Below, one piece after another: positions 18,602 through 27,030 of a DNA stretch of 64,000 nt (position 1 is the stretch's first letter; every line of letters begins with the position of its first letter). A program made the translations under genes and the position numbers. The notes under the pieces were generated by a model. It ran no database searches. It was not told where the DNA came from and saw only the letters and a program-made list of their open reading frames with translations. The DNA comes from Paenibacillus prosopidis (GTDB lineage: Bacteria > Bacillota > Bacilli > Paenibacillales > Paenibacillaceae): positions 186,001 through 250,000 of the forward strand of contig NZ_QPJD01000003.1 in the NCBI RefSeq assembly GCF_003337375.1. The letters run 5' to 3'.

Positions 18602-19888
18602 ATGCAAACCCTTACTTATCCAAACGTGCAGGAGACGTTATATAGGGAAGTGCTCGATAACGGTCTGGAAGTCATCGTGCTGCCCAAGGAAGGCTTCAAC
18701 AAAACTTACGCGACGTTTGCAACTAAATACGGTTCCGTGGACAATCGTTTCTCGGTCGGCAACCAACCCGCTGCAAAAGTTCCGGACGGTATCGCACATT
18801 TTCTGGAACACAAAATGTTCGAAGAACCGACGGGTGATATTTTCGCCGTATTTGCATCTCAGGGAGCTTCGGCGAACGCGTTCACAAGCTTTGACAGAAC
18901 GGTTTATTTGTTCTCTGCGACAGAACAGATTAATGCGAATTTAGAGACGCTCATTAATTTTGTTCAAAATCCGTATTTTACCGATGCAAACGTGGAGAAG
19001 GAAAAAGGCATTATCGAGCAGGAAATAAATATGTATCGAGACAATCCGGATTGGCGTGTATATTTCGGGCTTATTGACGCTCTTTATCATGAGCATCCCG
19101 TGCATATCGACATTGCAGGAACAGTCGAATCGATTAGACAAATCGATAAGGAAACGTTATACCGTTGCTACGAAACGTTTTATCATCCGTCAAACATGCT
19201 GCTGTTCGTAGTTGGCGGCGTGGAGGCCGAGGAAGTGTTTAAGCTCGTTCGCGATAACCAAAGCCGCAAGTCTTTTGAACCGCAGGGACCAATCGGGCGT
19301 TATTTTGAGAATGAGCCTTCCTCTGTGAAAATAGCTCGTAAAGTGACTGAGCTGCCCGTCTCACTGCCCAAATGTATGATTGGGTTCAAAGAAAAGAAGA
19401 CTGACCTAACGGGTGAAGCGCTGCTTCGTCAAGAAGTAACGACTAAGCTGATGTTGGAAGCGCTAATAGGTCCTAGCTCGAAGCTGTATCAGCAGCTGTA
19501 TGAAAATGACCTCATCTCGGATTCGTTCGGCCACGAATTTAATTCGAGTACCGGCTATGCCTTCTCGGTAATAGGCGGCGATACGCCTAATCCGGATGAG
19601 TTGATCGCTCAAATTCGATCAGCTGTGGAAGACACGCTGGAAAGAGGCATTGAGCCTACCGCTTTTGAACGGTCGAAACGCAAAAAAATTGGCAGCTATT
19701 TACGAATGCTGAACTCCCCAGAAGCAATTGCCGGTGAATTTACGAGATATCGGTTCCGTGACAGCAATATGTTTGATGTGCTCGACTATTATGAAAGCTG
19801 CACACTTGAAGAGATAAATGAACGGCTGCGCGAGCATTTTGATTTCGGTCAGCTTGCTGTCTCCATCGTGGAATCGCCGGCAAAATGA
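18602..19888 (+). CDS. ymfH: M16-family zinc peptidase (YmfH-like)
   Basis: Processing-peptidase-like protein of 428 residues with an intact inverted zinc motif at H66-E69-H70 (HFLEH) and the distal glutamate region IIEQEINMYRDNPDW. AAAGGAGG precedes the ATG. It sits between the motif-less partner ymfF and the reductase ymfI, overlapping the latter by four bases. I recall that similar M16 pairs in streptococci and bacilli process peptide precursors; no precursor gene is visible nearby, so the substrate is unknown. Confidence 0.9.
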   Translation: MQTLTYPNVQETLYREVLDNGLEVIVLPKEGFNKTYATFATKYGSVDNRFSVGNQPAAKVPDGIAHFLEHKMFEEPTGDIFAVFASQGASANAFTSFDRTVYLFSATEQINANLETLINFVQNPYFTDANVEKEKGIIEQEINMYRDNPDWRVYFGLIDALYHEHPVHIDIAGTVESIRQIDKETLYRCYETFYHPSNMLLFVVGGVEAEEVFKLVRDNQSRKSFEPQGPIGRYFENEPSSVKIARKVTELPVSLPKCMIGFKEKKTDLTGEALLRQEVTTKLMLEALIGPSSKLYQQLYENDLISDSFGHEFNSSTGYAFSVIGGDTPNPDELIAQIRSAVEDTLERGIEPTAFERSKRKKIGSYLRMLNSPEAIAGEFTRYRFRDSNMFDVLDYYESCTLEEINERLREHFDFGQLAVSIVESPAK

Positions 19889-20631
19889 AGACGCTGCAGC
19901 AAATGACGGTATTAATAACCGGGGGAAGCCGCGGAATAGGGGCAGCGATTGCCAAACGTTTTGCCGCGGAAGGTGTTAATATCGTCATACATTATTTGCA
20001 TTCGCATGAAACGGCGAATGAAGCAGCACGTACTTGTATGGCTCTAGGCGCGAACGTATTAACGATCTCAGCGGATTTACGCTCGAAGGAGCAGCTTGAA
20101 CGGATGCGGGAAAAGCTGGAGAGTCATAACATGCTGCCGGATATATTAGTTAATAATGCCGGCATTTCACATTATGGCATGCTGACGGATGTATCGGAAG
20201 AAGAATGGGACGATGTAATGGCTGTCAATTTGAAGGGCATGTTTCTCTGCTCGCAGCTTTTCATGCCGAATATGATTGCACAGAGATATGGCCGCATTAT
20301 AAATGTATCATCCATTTGGGGCATGTCAGGCGCTTCCTGCGAGGTGCTGTATTCGACAACTAAGGGCGGCATGAACGCTTTCACGAAGGCGCTGGCGAAG
20401 GAGCTGGCGCCAACCGGCGTTACTGTAAATGCAGTCGCCCCCGGCGCTGTCGACACCGATATGATGGCTGGCTTCAATGCGGAGGAGAAAGCTGCGCTGC
20501 AGCAGGAGATTCCGGTAGGCCGCTTCGGTTCGACTGATGAAATCGCTTCGCTTGTTTATTTTCTGGCGTTACCTGAATCATCGTACATTACAGGACAAGT
20601 TATCAGCCCTAACGGCGGTTGGCATACTTAG
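19885..20631 (+). CDS. ymfI: SDR-family oxidoreductase (YmfI-like)
   Basis: Short-chain dehydrogenase of 248 residues resembling 3-oxoacyl-ACP reductase (FabG). Seen: the NAD(P) loop TGGSRGIG (12-19), NNAG, the catalytic serine in INVSSIWG, and the YxxxK pair in YSTTKGG, followed by NAVAPGAVDTDM. The ATG overlaps the ymfH stop by four bases, so it is cotranslated with the M16 pair. Substrate is unknown; the conserved operon suggests a task linked to the peptidases rather than general fatty acid synthesis. Confidence 0.9.
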   Translation: MKTLQQMTVLITGGSRGIGAAIAKRFAAEGVNIVIHYLHSHETANEAARTCMALGANVLTISADLRSKEQLERMREKLESHNMLPDILVNNAGISHYGMLTDVSEEEWDDVMAVNLKGMFLCSQLFMPNMIAQRYGRIINVSSIWGMSGASCEVLYSTTKGGMNAFTKALAKELAPTGVTVNAVAPGAVDTDMMAGFNAEEKAALQQEIPVGRFGSTDEIASLVYFLALPESSYITGQVISPNGGWHT

Positions 20632-20743
20632 GAAGCAGACGCAACCTTTTGCCCGTCAAGTCCGTTTGTATAATTAGTGATGCTTTGATACAAAATAATG
20701 ACTGTTGATGATTCTTTTCTATACCATTAGGAGGCGAAGAGGC

Positions 20744-20995
20744 ATGTCAACTGTCCTTTCTAATTTTGCAACATGGAAACATTTTTTGGCGGACCGTGTA
20801 TCGCATGCGAAAAATGCCGGAATGACGGAAGAAACCATTTCGACTTTAGCATACGAAATCGGCAGCTTTCTCGACGAGAAGGTCGATCCGAAAAATGAGG
20901 AAGAACGAGTGCTGAAGCAGCTATGGGATGTGGGCGATGAGGCAGAACGCAAAACAATCGCCCGCTTGATGGTCAAGCTCGTCCAAGTATCGTAG
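20744..20995 (+). CDS. ymfJ: DUF3243 protein (YmfJ-like)
   Basis: Small protein of 83 residues, largely helical and charged, with KNEEERVLKQLWDVGDEAE in the C-terminal half, typical of the DUF3243 family as I recall it. TAGGAGG is nine bases before the ATG; the frame is open upstream but has no ribosome site. The position between ymfI and ymfK is the same as in B. subtilis. Function unknown. Confidence 0.85.
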   Translation: MSTVLSNFATWKHFLADRVSHAKNAGMTEETISTLAYEIGSFLDEKVDPKNEEERVLKQLWDVGDEAERKTIARLMVKLVQVS

Positions 20996-21045
20996 TTGTC
21001 TGAAGCAAACAGACGGCATTAGTCGTCAACTGAAGCAGAAGCAGG

Positions 21046-21068
21046 AAGCCTCCCAACAGGAGGCTTTT
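21046..21068 (+). terminator. Terminator after ymfJ
   Basis: AAGCCTCC and GGAGGCTT form an eight-base perfect stem with a CAACA loop, followed by TT. Confidence 0.8.
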
Positions 21069-21185
21069 CTGCAATGTTTCTTTTTAGGTTGCAGGATTAT
21101 GACGAAAATTGTAGAATTATGTTTCATGGTGGAACGGATACATAATTTACTATACTCGAAATGAAGGTTTAGGACGGTGACTGCT

Positions 21186-21953
21186 TTGGAGTCGAAACAA
21201 TGGTACATGGAATACAAAATACATAAAAATCGCCCGGGTTTGCTCGGTGATATCGCCTCTTTGCTAGGGATGCTCGAGGTCAATATTATGACGATAAACG
21301 GTGTAGAGGACCGCACGCGCGGCATGCTGCTGCAAACGGACGACGATGAGAAAATCGAATTGCTCGGCAAAATGCTGCAAAAGGTCGACAATATTACGGT
21401 AAACAAGTTGAGAACGCCTACAATCGTAGACATATTAGCCGTTCGTCACGGACGATATATTGAGCGCGATTCGGATGATCGGAAAACCTTTCGTTTTACG
21501 CGTGACGAGCTCGGTATTTTAGTTGATTTTTTAGGTGAAATATTCAAGCGTGAAGGCAATCAAGTGATCGGCTTAAGAGGTATGCCGCGAGTAGGGAAAA
21601 CCGAGTCCATTATTGCGGGCAGCGTATGCTCGAACAAGCGTTGGACGTTCGTGTCTTCAACACTCCTCCGTCAAACGGTTCGGAGCCAGCTGTCGGAGGA
21701 TGAAATGCAGCCGAACAACATTTTTATTATTGACGGAATTGTAAGTACCATCCGTTCTAATGAAAAGCATTATGGATTGCTTCAAGAAATAATGGCGATG
21801 CCATCTACAAAGGTGATTGAACATCCAGACATATTCGTCAAGGAATCACATTATGATTACAGTCACTTCGACATTATTGTTGAGCTGCGTAATACGCCGG
21901 ATGAGGAAATTACGTACGAGACATTCACTGCTAACTACTCAGACGATTTCTAA
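21186..21953 (+). CDS. ymfK: DUF3388 protein with ACT-like and P-loop segments (YmfK-like)
   Basis: A 255-residue protein of unknown function. The N-terminal part (NRPGLLGDIASLLGML, about residues 14-29) looks like an ACT ligand-binding domain; a later GMPRVGKTES segment resembles a Walker A loop, and IFIIDGIVS could be the matching Walker B strand. This combination suggests a nucleotide-binding regulator. Start is uncertain: TTG at 21186 is well spaced from AGGACGGTGA and gives MESKQWYMEYK, similar to B. subtilis YmfK; GTG at 21177 is the alternative. The conserved neighbour rodZ follows after 18 bases. Confidence 0.82.
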   Translation: MESKQWYMEYKIHKNRPGLLGDIASLLGMLEVNIMTINGVEDRTRGMLLQTDDDEKIELLGKMLQKVDNITVNKLRTPTIVDILAVRHGRYIERDSDDRKTFRFTRDELGILVDFLGEIFKREGNQVIGLRGMPRVGKTESIIAGSVCSNKRWTFVSSTLLRQTVRSQLSEDEMQPNNIFIIDGIVSTIRSNEKHYGLLQEIMAMPSTKVIEHPDIFVKESHYDYSHFDIIVELRNTPDEEITYETFTANYSDDF

Positions 21954-21971
21954 AAGGAAGGAGGCCGTCTC

Positions 21972-22898
21972 ATGTCTGATTTAGGCGAATTGCTACGTAA
22001 GGCGAGAGACCAGCGGGGTTTAACGCTCGATGATATTCAAGAAACTACAAAAATTAGAAAAAGGTACTTGGAAGCGATTGAGAGCGGAGATCACACCATT
22101 CTCCCTGGTCCTTTCTATGTACGTGCTTTTGTGAAAAATTATTCGGAGGCTGTGGGGCTTGATCCGGATGAAGTGCTTCGTTTGTATCAGCATGAAGTTC
22201 CGGCTCCACCGGCGGAGCAAAATGCCGATCCTATAGCGGTAAGGGCACCGCGGCGGGTAAAATCGCAGTCTTCGGAGAGATTGGGTAAAATCGGATTCAA
22301 TGTGATGATGTGGTCCTTTCTCATTTTGATATTCGTTGTTGTGTGGGTATACGTTATTAACAGTGATTCTGACGAACCCCAAAAGGCGGACCAGAGCACG
22401 GACATTACAGATGTATCTGAGCCTCCTGCTGTAGATAAAGACGAGGATCCTGCCGTGAATGAAGGTATTGGAGCTACACCGACACCCGAGCCTGCAGCCC
22501 CTGAACCGACCCAAGCTGTTACAACCGTGACCTTTGGCCGCAAAGTAGGCAAGGCTGACCAATATGACATCGGTCCTTCCGGTAACCATAAGGTTGAAAT
22601 TAAGGTGGTCGGCGGGAAAAATTGGTTAGAAGTGCGCTCTGGAGGCGCATCGGGTGAAAAACTCTTTTACACGAACGCTGAGGATGGCGACATTAAGACA
22701 TATGAGCTGACAGAACCGATCTACATTAATGTAGGGCGGGCTGATTTGGCAGAAATAACGGTCGGCGGCGTTCTGGTACCGGACGGTGACCGCGCAGGCT
22801 CAAAAAAATTATTGCTGAATCCGGTAGTGGCAGAAACGCCGGCAACTGATGAAGCTGCGGACAACGGAACTGCCGCAGATGAGGCTAAAACGGAATAA
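21972..22898 (+). CDS. rodZ: RodZ-like cell-shape protein (YmfM)
   Basis: Membrane protein of 308 residues with the RodZ layout: an N-terminal helix-turn-helix (LGELLRKARDQRGLTLDDI, about residues 4-60) that in RodZ binds MreB, a single transmembrane helix (about 108-129), a proline/acid-rich linker, and a C-terminal extracytoplasmic DUF4115 domain (about 170-285). The ATG follows AAGGAGG. The role inferred from the family is linking the MreB cytoskeleton to peptidoglycan synthesis in cell elongation. Confidence 0.9.
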   Translation: MSDLGELLRKARDQRGLTLDDIQETTKIRKRYLEAIESGDHTILPGPFYVRAFVKNYSEAVGLDPDEVLRLYQHEVPAPPAEQNADPIAVRAPRRVKSQSSERLGKIGFNVMMWSFLILIFVVVWVYVINSDSDEPQKADQSTDITDVSEPPAVDKDEDPAVNEGIGATPTPEPAAPEPTQAVTTVTFGRKVGKADQYDIGPSGNHKVEIKVVGGKNWLEVRSGGASGEKLFYTNAEDGDIKTYELTEPIYINVGRADLAEITVGGVLVPDGDRAGSKKLLLNPVVAETPATDEAADNGTAADEAKTE

Positions 22899-22928
22899 AG
22901 TTTAAAGGTAACAAAGGAGAGGTGCACA

Positions 22929-23423
22929 ATGGCATCAGAAAATGCATTTGATATTGTTTCTAAAGTGGATATGCAGGAGCTGGCTAACGCGATAAAGCAA
23001 GCAGAGCGGGAAATTGAAACACGCTTTGATTTCAAAGGCAGCAAGAGCAGCATCGCGCTTGAGAAAGAAGATTTAATCGTTGCTTCCGAGGACGAATATA
23101 AGCTAAAAAGCGTGCTTGATATTCTATTGTCCAAAATGGTAAAACGGGGCGTACCGATAAAAAATTTGGATTACGGCAAAATTGAAGGAGCTTCGGCTGG
23201 AACCGTTCGTCAACGGATCAAGCTTAGACAAGGGATTGAGCAGGATGTTTCAAAGAAAATAAACATCTTAATCCGCGATTCGAAGCTTAAGGTAAAAAGT
23301 CAAATTCAAGGCGATCAATTGAGAGTATCGGGCAAAAGCCTTGACGATTTGCAAGCGGTTATGAAAATGCTTAGAGAAGCAGATCTGCCTGTAGAGCTGC
23401 AATTTACTAATTATCGCTCGTAA
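22929..23423 (+). CDS. yajQ: YajQ-family nucleotide-binding protein (DUF520)
   Basis: A 164-residue member of UPF0234/YajQ. Characteristic stretches are [13 protein letters not shown] AFDIVSKVD near the start, ETRFDFKG, and [24 protein letters not shown] in the middle. Some YajQ proteins bind cyclic di-GMP; others have been found to bind RNA or tRNA. AAGGAGAGG lies upstream of the ATG. It is followed by a hairpin terminator, after which lie a strong promoter and the possible rimO scar. Confidence 0.92.
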   Translation: MASENAFDIVSKVDMQELANAIKQAEREIETRFDFKGSKSSIALEKEDLIVASEDEYKLKSVLDILLSKMVKRGVPIKNLDYGKIEGASAGTVRQRIKLRQGIEQDVSKKINILIRDSKLKVKSQIQGDQLRVSGKSLDDLQAVMKMLREADLPVELQFTNYRS

Positions 23424-23428
23424 TAATG

Positions 23429-23472
23429 AAAGCTTCGTTTCATCGGTTTTCGAGAAGCGGAGCTTTTCGTTT
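23429..23472 (+). terminator. Terminator after yajQ
   Basis: AAAGCTTCG pairs with CGGAGCTTT (one G-T pair) around a loop that can itself partly fold, followed by TCGTTTT. Confidence 0.7.
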
Positions 23473-23510
23473 TGCGGTAGAGATACTGAAATGTGAGGCA
23501 ACTGCCGTTT

Positions 23511-23539
23511 TTGACACGTCTATTGGCATGTATTATACT
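23511..23539 (+). promoter_or_regulatory. Strong sigma-A promoter upstream of pgsA
   Basis: TTGACA and TATACT with exactly 17 bases between them, one of the best consensus matches in the window. It drives the small ORF at 23580 and pgsA. Confidence 0.8.
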
Positions 23540-23579
23540 TGTTTAGATAGCTTTTCGGAAGGATCTGGGGGATACACCG

Positions 23580-23723
23580 ATGATAGAACAAGAAAGAGCA
23601 GTCACTTATAGCAGCGTCAGGAAATCAACTGGTTTTGAAATGATATCATGCTCGAATCACGAACGTAGGGTTCGCAAAACGCACACCTATGAGTATGACC
23701 GATCTAAGGAGGGAACTGCGTGA
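23580..23723 (+). CDS. Small ORF of 47 codons overlapping pgsA; possible rimO remnant
   Basis: ATG at 23580, preceded by GGGGGA, opens a 47-codon frame whose TGA overlaps the pgsA GTG by four bases (GTGA). The first half resembles nothing I recognise. The last part, VRKTHTYEYDRSKEG, resembles the end of the RimO TRAM domain, which commonly has a VRIT-x-A/S-YEYDLVGE pattern. In many Firmicutes rimO lies directly before pgsA. The ORF may therefore be the residue of a deleted rimO, a short leader peptide that couples translation to pgsA, or both. Similarity is judged by eye only. Confidence 0.4.
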   Translation: MIEQERAVTYSSVRKSTGFEMISCSNHERRVRKTHTYEYDRSKEGTA

Positions 23724-24295
23724 ATCTGGCGAACCGAATTACATTAGCCAGAATATTTTTGGTGCCGGTTATTATGTTTTTTCTGCTTATTAAAGTGGAC
23801 TTGGGGTCGTTCAGCTTTTCGGACTTCTCCATTACATACAATCAAATCGCAGCGGCACTCATTTTTATTGTGGCGGCAAGCACTGACGGATTAGACGGTT
23901 ACATTGCCCGCAAAAACAAAATCGTAACTAATCTTGGCAAACTGCTTGATCCTCTGGCGGACAAGCTGCTCGTTGCAGCAGTTCTTATCTCGCTGGTTGA
24001 ATTGGACAAGCTAAACGCCTTGATCGCGATCGTTATCATCAGCCGTGAATTTGCTGTAACCGGATTGCGCCAGGTTGCTCTTCTCGAGGGTTCTGTAATG
24101 GCAGCGAGCATGTGGGGAAAATGGAAAACAGCGATTCAGATTACGATGATCATCGCTCTCCTGATCAACAACTTTCCGTTCGCTTTTATCGACTTTCCGT
24201 TCGATGTTATTGCAAGTTGGGTTGCTGCCGCAATTACGGTATACTCAGGCATCGATTATTTTGTTAAGAACAAGCATTTAATTCCTGTACAGTAA
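23720..24295 (+). CDS. pgsA: CDP-diacylglycerol-glycerol-3-phosphate 3-phosphatidyltransferase
   Basis: Integral membrane enzyme making phosphatidylglycerol phosphate, the committed step to phosphatidylglycerol and cardiolipin. The CDP-alcohol phosphotransferase signature is complete: D56, D59-G60, A63-R64, G73, D77 and D81. The 191 residues contain about five or six membrane helices. The GTG start follows AAGGAGGG and overlaps the stop of the 47-codon ORF. pgsA before cinA-recA is the normal order in Bacillales. Confidence 0.96.
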   Translation: MNLANRITLARIFLVPVIMFFLLIKVDLGSFSFSDFSITYNQIAAALIFIVAASTDGLDGYIARKNKIVTNLGKLLDPLADKLLVAAVLISLVELDKLNALIAIVIISREFAVTGLRQVALLEGSVMAASMWGKWKTAIQITMIIALLINNFPFAFIDFPFDVIASWVAAAITVYSGIDYFVKNKHLIPVQ

Positions 24296-24300
24296 TGAAA

Positions 24301-24336
24301 AAAAAGCATCTTTCCGTCAAGCGGAAAGGTGCTTTT
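24301..24336 (+). terminator. Terminator after pgsA
   Basis: AAAAGCATCTTTCCG and CGGAAAGGTGCTTTT make a 15-base stem (one G-T pair) with a TCAAG loop, preceded by A and ending in T residues. Confidence 0.85.
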
Positions 24337-24388
24337 GCATATATGTTTATTATATGAATCGAATCTCAATCCAGAAGGGAACAAATCC

Positions 24389-25660
24389 ATGAAAGCAGAA
24401 ATCATAGCAGTCGGAACAGAGCTGCTGCTCGGCCAAATCGTCAATACGAATGCACAATTTTTATCGCAAAAGCTTGCAGAGCTAGGCGTTGATGTCTACT
24501 TTCAGACAGTTGTCGGCGATAATGCGCAGCGGCTGCGTCAAGCGATCGAAATTGGTAGAGGCCGGGCTGATCTGCTTGTTTTCACAGGTGGTTTGGGACC
24601 GACCCAGGATGATCTGACCAAGGACGTGCTAGCTGATTACCTGAACAGGGGATTGATCATCCATGAGCCTTCCATGGCACAAATCGAGCATCTTTTCAGC
24701 TCGCGGGGCATTCATATGGTGGAAAGCAACCGGCGGCAGGCTTTAATGATAGAAGGCGGGGAGCCGCTTGAAAATACAACAGGTTTGGCAGTCGGCAACG
24801 GATTGTCGGCAGACGGTACCTTGTATATGCTTTTGCCGGGCCCGCCGAAAGAAATGAAGCCGATGATGGAGGGGGCGGGAGCAGCTTGGCTCCGGTCTAT
24901 GTTAGGAGGGGAGCAGCCGCTGTATTCCCGTATCCTGAAGTTTGCCGGTATCGGGGAGTCAACCTTAGAGGCAAAGCTGCTTGATTTGATCGACGGACAG
25001 ACGGATCCGACGATTGCGCCATACGCAAAGGAAGGCGAAGTGTCGATTCGGGTTTCGACCAAGGCTAGTTCGGAAGCAGAAGCTGATCGGAAAATCGACG
25101 ACACTGTCGACAAAATTAAAGAGCGTGCCGGCGAGCACTTGTATGCGCAGGAAGACGTGCCGATCGAAGTCCAGGTTATACAGCTCCTAAGGGGTTCAAG
25201 CCGTAAGCTGGCAAGCGCAGAAAGCTGCAGCGGAGGTTTGTTTGCCGAGCTCATTACAAACGTTCCTGGGAGCAGTGGAGAGTATGTTGGCGGTGTCGTT
25301 ACTTATACGAATGGGATGAAGCATCACTTGCTCAGCATTCCGATGACACAGCTTGAGGGGGAAGGTGCGCCGGGTGCCATCAGTGATTCGACAGCCGCAT
25401 TAATGGCGGAGCGGGTCAGACAGATTTCGGATGCTGATTTCGGAGTATCCTTGACCGGTGTCGCTGGACCTTCAGAGTCTGAAGGCAAGCCTGTGGGACT
25501 GGTTTATTTTGCGATTGCAGAGCGTGGGAAGCCGACCAGCGTGCATTCGCTTCACTTAAGCGGAGGCAGATCAATCATTCGTTTGCGTGCGGTAAAAGCA
25601 GCCTTATATCGGCTGTGGCTTACACTGCGGGCCGAGGAAACAAGGGCAACTGAAGATTGA
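24389..25660 (+). CDS. cinA: CinA, competence/damage-inducible protein
   Basis: A 423-residue protein with an N-terminal molybdopterin-binding-like domain (MKAEIIAVGTELLLGQI at the start, FTGGLGPTQDDLT about residues 63-75) and a C-terminal CinA domain (about 260-420, with SAESCSGGLFAE and TGVAGP). Family members act as ADP-ribose pyrophosphatase and NMN deamidase in NAD recycling. AGAAGGGA precedes the ATG at 24389; the frame is open upstream across the pgsA terminator. It lies directly before recA as in many Gram-positive bacteria, but a terminator and a separate recA promoter lie between them. Confidence 0.95.
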   Translation: MKAEIIAVGTELLLGQIVNTNAQFLSQKLAELGVDVYFQTVVGDNAQRLRQAIEIGRGRADLLVFTGGLGPTQDDLTKDVLADYLNRGLIIHEPSMAQIEHLFSSRGIHMVESNRRQALMIEGGEPLENTTGLAVGNGLSADGTLYMLLPGPPKEMKPMMEGAGAAWLRSMLGGEQPLYSRILKFAGIGESTLEAKLLDLIDGQTDPTIAPYAKEGEVSIRVSTKASSEAEADRKIDDTVDKIKERAGEHLYAQEDVPIEVQVIQLLRGSSRKLASAESCSGGLFAELITNVPGSSGEYVGGVVTYTNGMKHHLLSIPMTQLEGEGAPGAISDSTAALMAERVRQISDADFGVSLTGVAGPSESEGKPVGLVYFAIAERGKPTSVHSLHLSGGRSIIRLRAVKAALYRLWLTLRAEETRATED

Positions 25661-25744
25661 GTATGTCTAAGATGGTTTTGATTGTAAAAAAAATGATTGT
25701 AATTTGTCGAATCAATCGATATACTTGAAACTAGTTATCGGAAG

Positions 25745-25779
25745 AACCGTGGCGAAGATTACTTTGCTGCGGTTTTTTT
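25745..25779 (+). terminator. Terminator between cinA and recA
   Basis: AACCGTGGCGAAG pairs with CTTTGCTGCGGTT (13 pairs including G-T) around an ATTA loop, followed by TTTTT. Confidence 0.8.
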
Positions 25780-25810
25780 ATGTCCATTTAAGGGGGCGAA
25801 GTGAAAAAGA

Positions 25811-25824
25811 CGAATGTATGTTCG
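25811..25824 (+). promoter_or_regulatory. LexA (DinR) box of recA
   Basis: CGAATGTATGTTCG differs at one base from the Gram-positive SOS box CGAACRNRYGTTCG. It ends ten bases upstream of the -35 element, so recA should be repressed by LexA and induced by DNA damage. Confidence 0.85.
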
Positions 25825-25834
25825 AAAAAAATGC

Positions 25835-25863
25835 TTGGCAACCCGTCGGAAAAAAGGTATCAT
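25835..25863 (+). promoter_or_regulatory. Sigma-A promoter of recA
   Basis: TTGGCA and TATCAT are separated by 17 bases, 31 bases before the recA start codon and directly downstream of the LexA box. Confidence 0.75.
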
Positions 25864-25894
25864 AACATTATAAATAGTGAAGGATGTGGGTTAG

Positions 25895-26950
25895 TTGTCA
25901 GATCGTCGCGCTGCGTTAGAAATGGCTTTACGTCAAATTGAGAAGCAATTTGGTAAAGGCTCCATCATGAAATTGGGTGAATCCACACACATGCAGGTAG
26001 AAACCGTGCCTAGCGGTTCACTTGCTCTAGATATCGCATTAGGAATTGGCGGCTTGCCGCGTGGACGAGTTATCGAAGTATACGGACCGGAATCGTCCGG
26101 TAAAACGACAGTTGCTCTACATGCAATCGCTGAAGTTCAACGCATTGGTGGACAAGCTGCGTTCATCGATGCGGAGCATGCGCTCGATCCGCTTTATGCA
26201 AGCAAGCTCGGCGTTAATATTGATGAGCTGCTGCTTTCACAGCCTGATACGGGAGAGCAAGCATTGGAAATTGCCGAAGCGCTCGTACGAAGCGGCGCTG
26301 TCGATATTATCGTAATTGACTCCGTTGCGGCTCTTGTTCCGAAGGCGGAAATCGAAGGCGACATGGGAGATTCACACGTAGGTCTACAAGCGCGTTTGAT
26401 GTCACAGGCGCTTCGGAAGCTGTCTGGGGCCATTTCGAAATCGAAGACAATTGCGATCTTCATCAACCAATTGCGTGAGAAGGTAGGGGTTATGTTCGGT
26501 AACCCGGAAACAACGCCAGGCGGACGCGCATTAAAGTTTTACTCCAGCGTACGGCTTGATGTACGCCGGATTGAGACGTTGAAGCAAGGCAACGATATGG
26601 TCGGTAACCGTACCCGCATTAAAGTCGTTAAGAATAAGGTCGCTCCTCCGTTTAAGCAAGCGGAGATTGATATTATGTACGGTGAAGGCATTTCTAGAGA
26701 AGGCACTCTTGTCGATATCGGGGTAGAGATGGATATCGTTCAAAAGAGTGGTGCATGGTTCTCGTATAATGGCGAGCGGTTAGGTCAGGGACGTGAAAAT
26801 GCGAAGCAGTTTTTGAAGGATCATAAGGATATTGCCGCAGTTATAGAGAAGCAGATTCGCGAAGCAAGCAATTTATCCGCCGCGGCCACTCAGGCTAATT
26901 TCAACGCAGCCGCAGATGAAGACGAGGAAGAGTTCGAGGATCTGGACTAA
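25895..26950 (+). CDS. recA: Recombinase RecA
   Basis: ATP-dependent strand-exchange protein and LexA coprotease, 351 residues. Walker A is GPESSGKT (64-71); [20 protein letters not shown] and [20 protein letters not shown] mark the core and DNA-binding loops. The C-terminus is acidic ([11 protein letters not shown]), as usual. The start is TTG, giving [17 protein letters not shown], with AAGGATGTGG upstream. It is followed by a terminator and recX. Confidence 0.99.
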   Translation: MSDRRAALEMALRQIEKQFGKGSIMKLGESTHMQVETVPSGSLALDIALGIGGLPRGRVIEVYGPESSGKTTVALHAIAEVQRIGGQAAFIDAEHALDPLYASKLGVNIDELLLSQPDTGEQALEIAEALVRSGAVDIIVIDSVAALVPKAEIEGDMGDSHVGLQARLMSQALRKLSGAISKSKTIAIFINQLREKVGVMFGNPETTPGGRALKFYSSVRLDVRRIETLKQGNDMVGNRTRIKVVKNKVAPPFKQAEIDIMYGEGISREGTLVDIGVEMDIVQKSGAWFSYNGERLGQGRENAKQFLKDHKDIAAVIEKQIREASNLSAAATQANFNAAADEDEEEFEDLD

Positions 26951-26977
26951 GCATAACCGGTTTTCATAAATGACGAT

Positions 26978-27007
26978 GCTTCGCCGTCCCATTTGGGGCG
27001 GCGAAGC
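26978..27007 (+). terminator. Terminator after recA
   Basis: GCTTCGCCG-T-CCC and GGG-CGGCGAAGC form a 12-base stem with one bulge, followed by TGTGTTT. Weak T run; probably partial, giving lower recX expression. Confidence 0.65.
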
Positions 27008-27030
27008 TGTGTTTAGAAAGGATATACGGG

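Noticed and set aside
23426..23611. ORF of 61 codons after yajQ
   Set aside because: It runs through the yajQ terminator and the pgsA promoter, has no ribosome site and encodes nothing recognisable.
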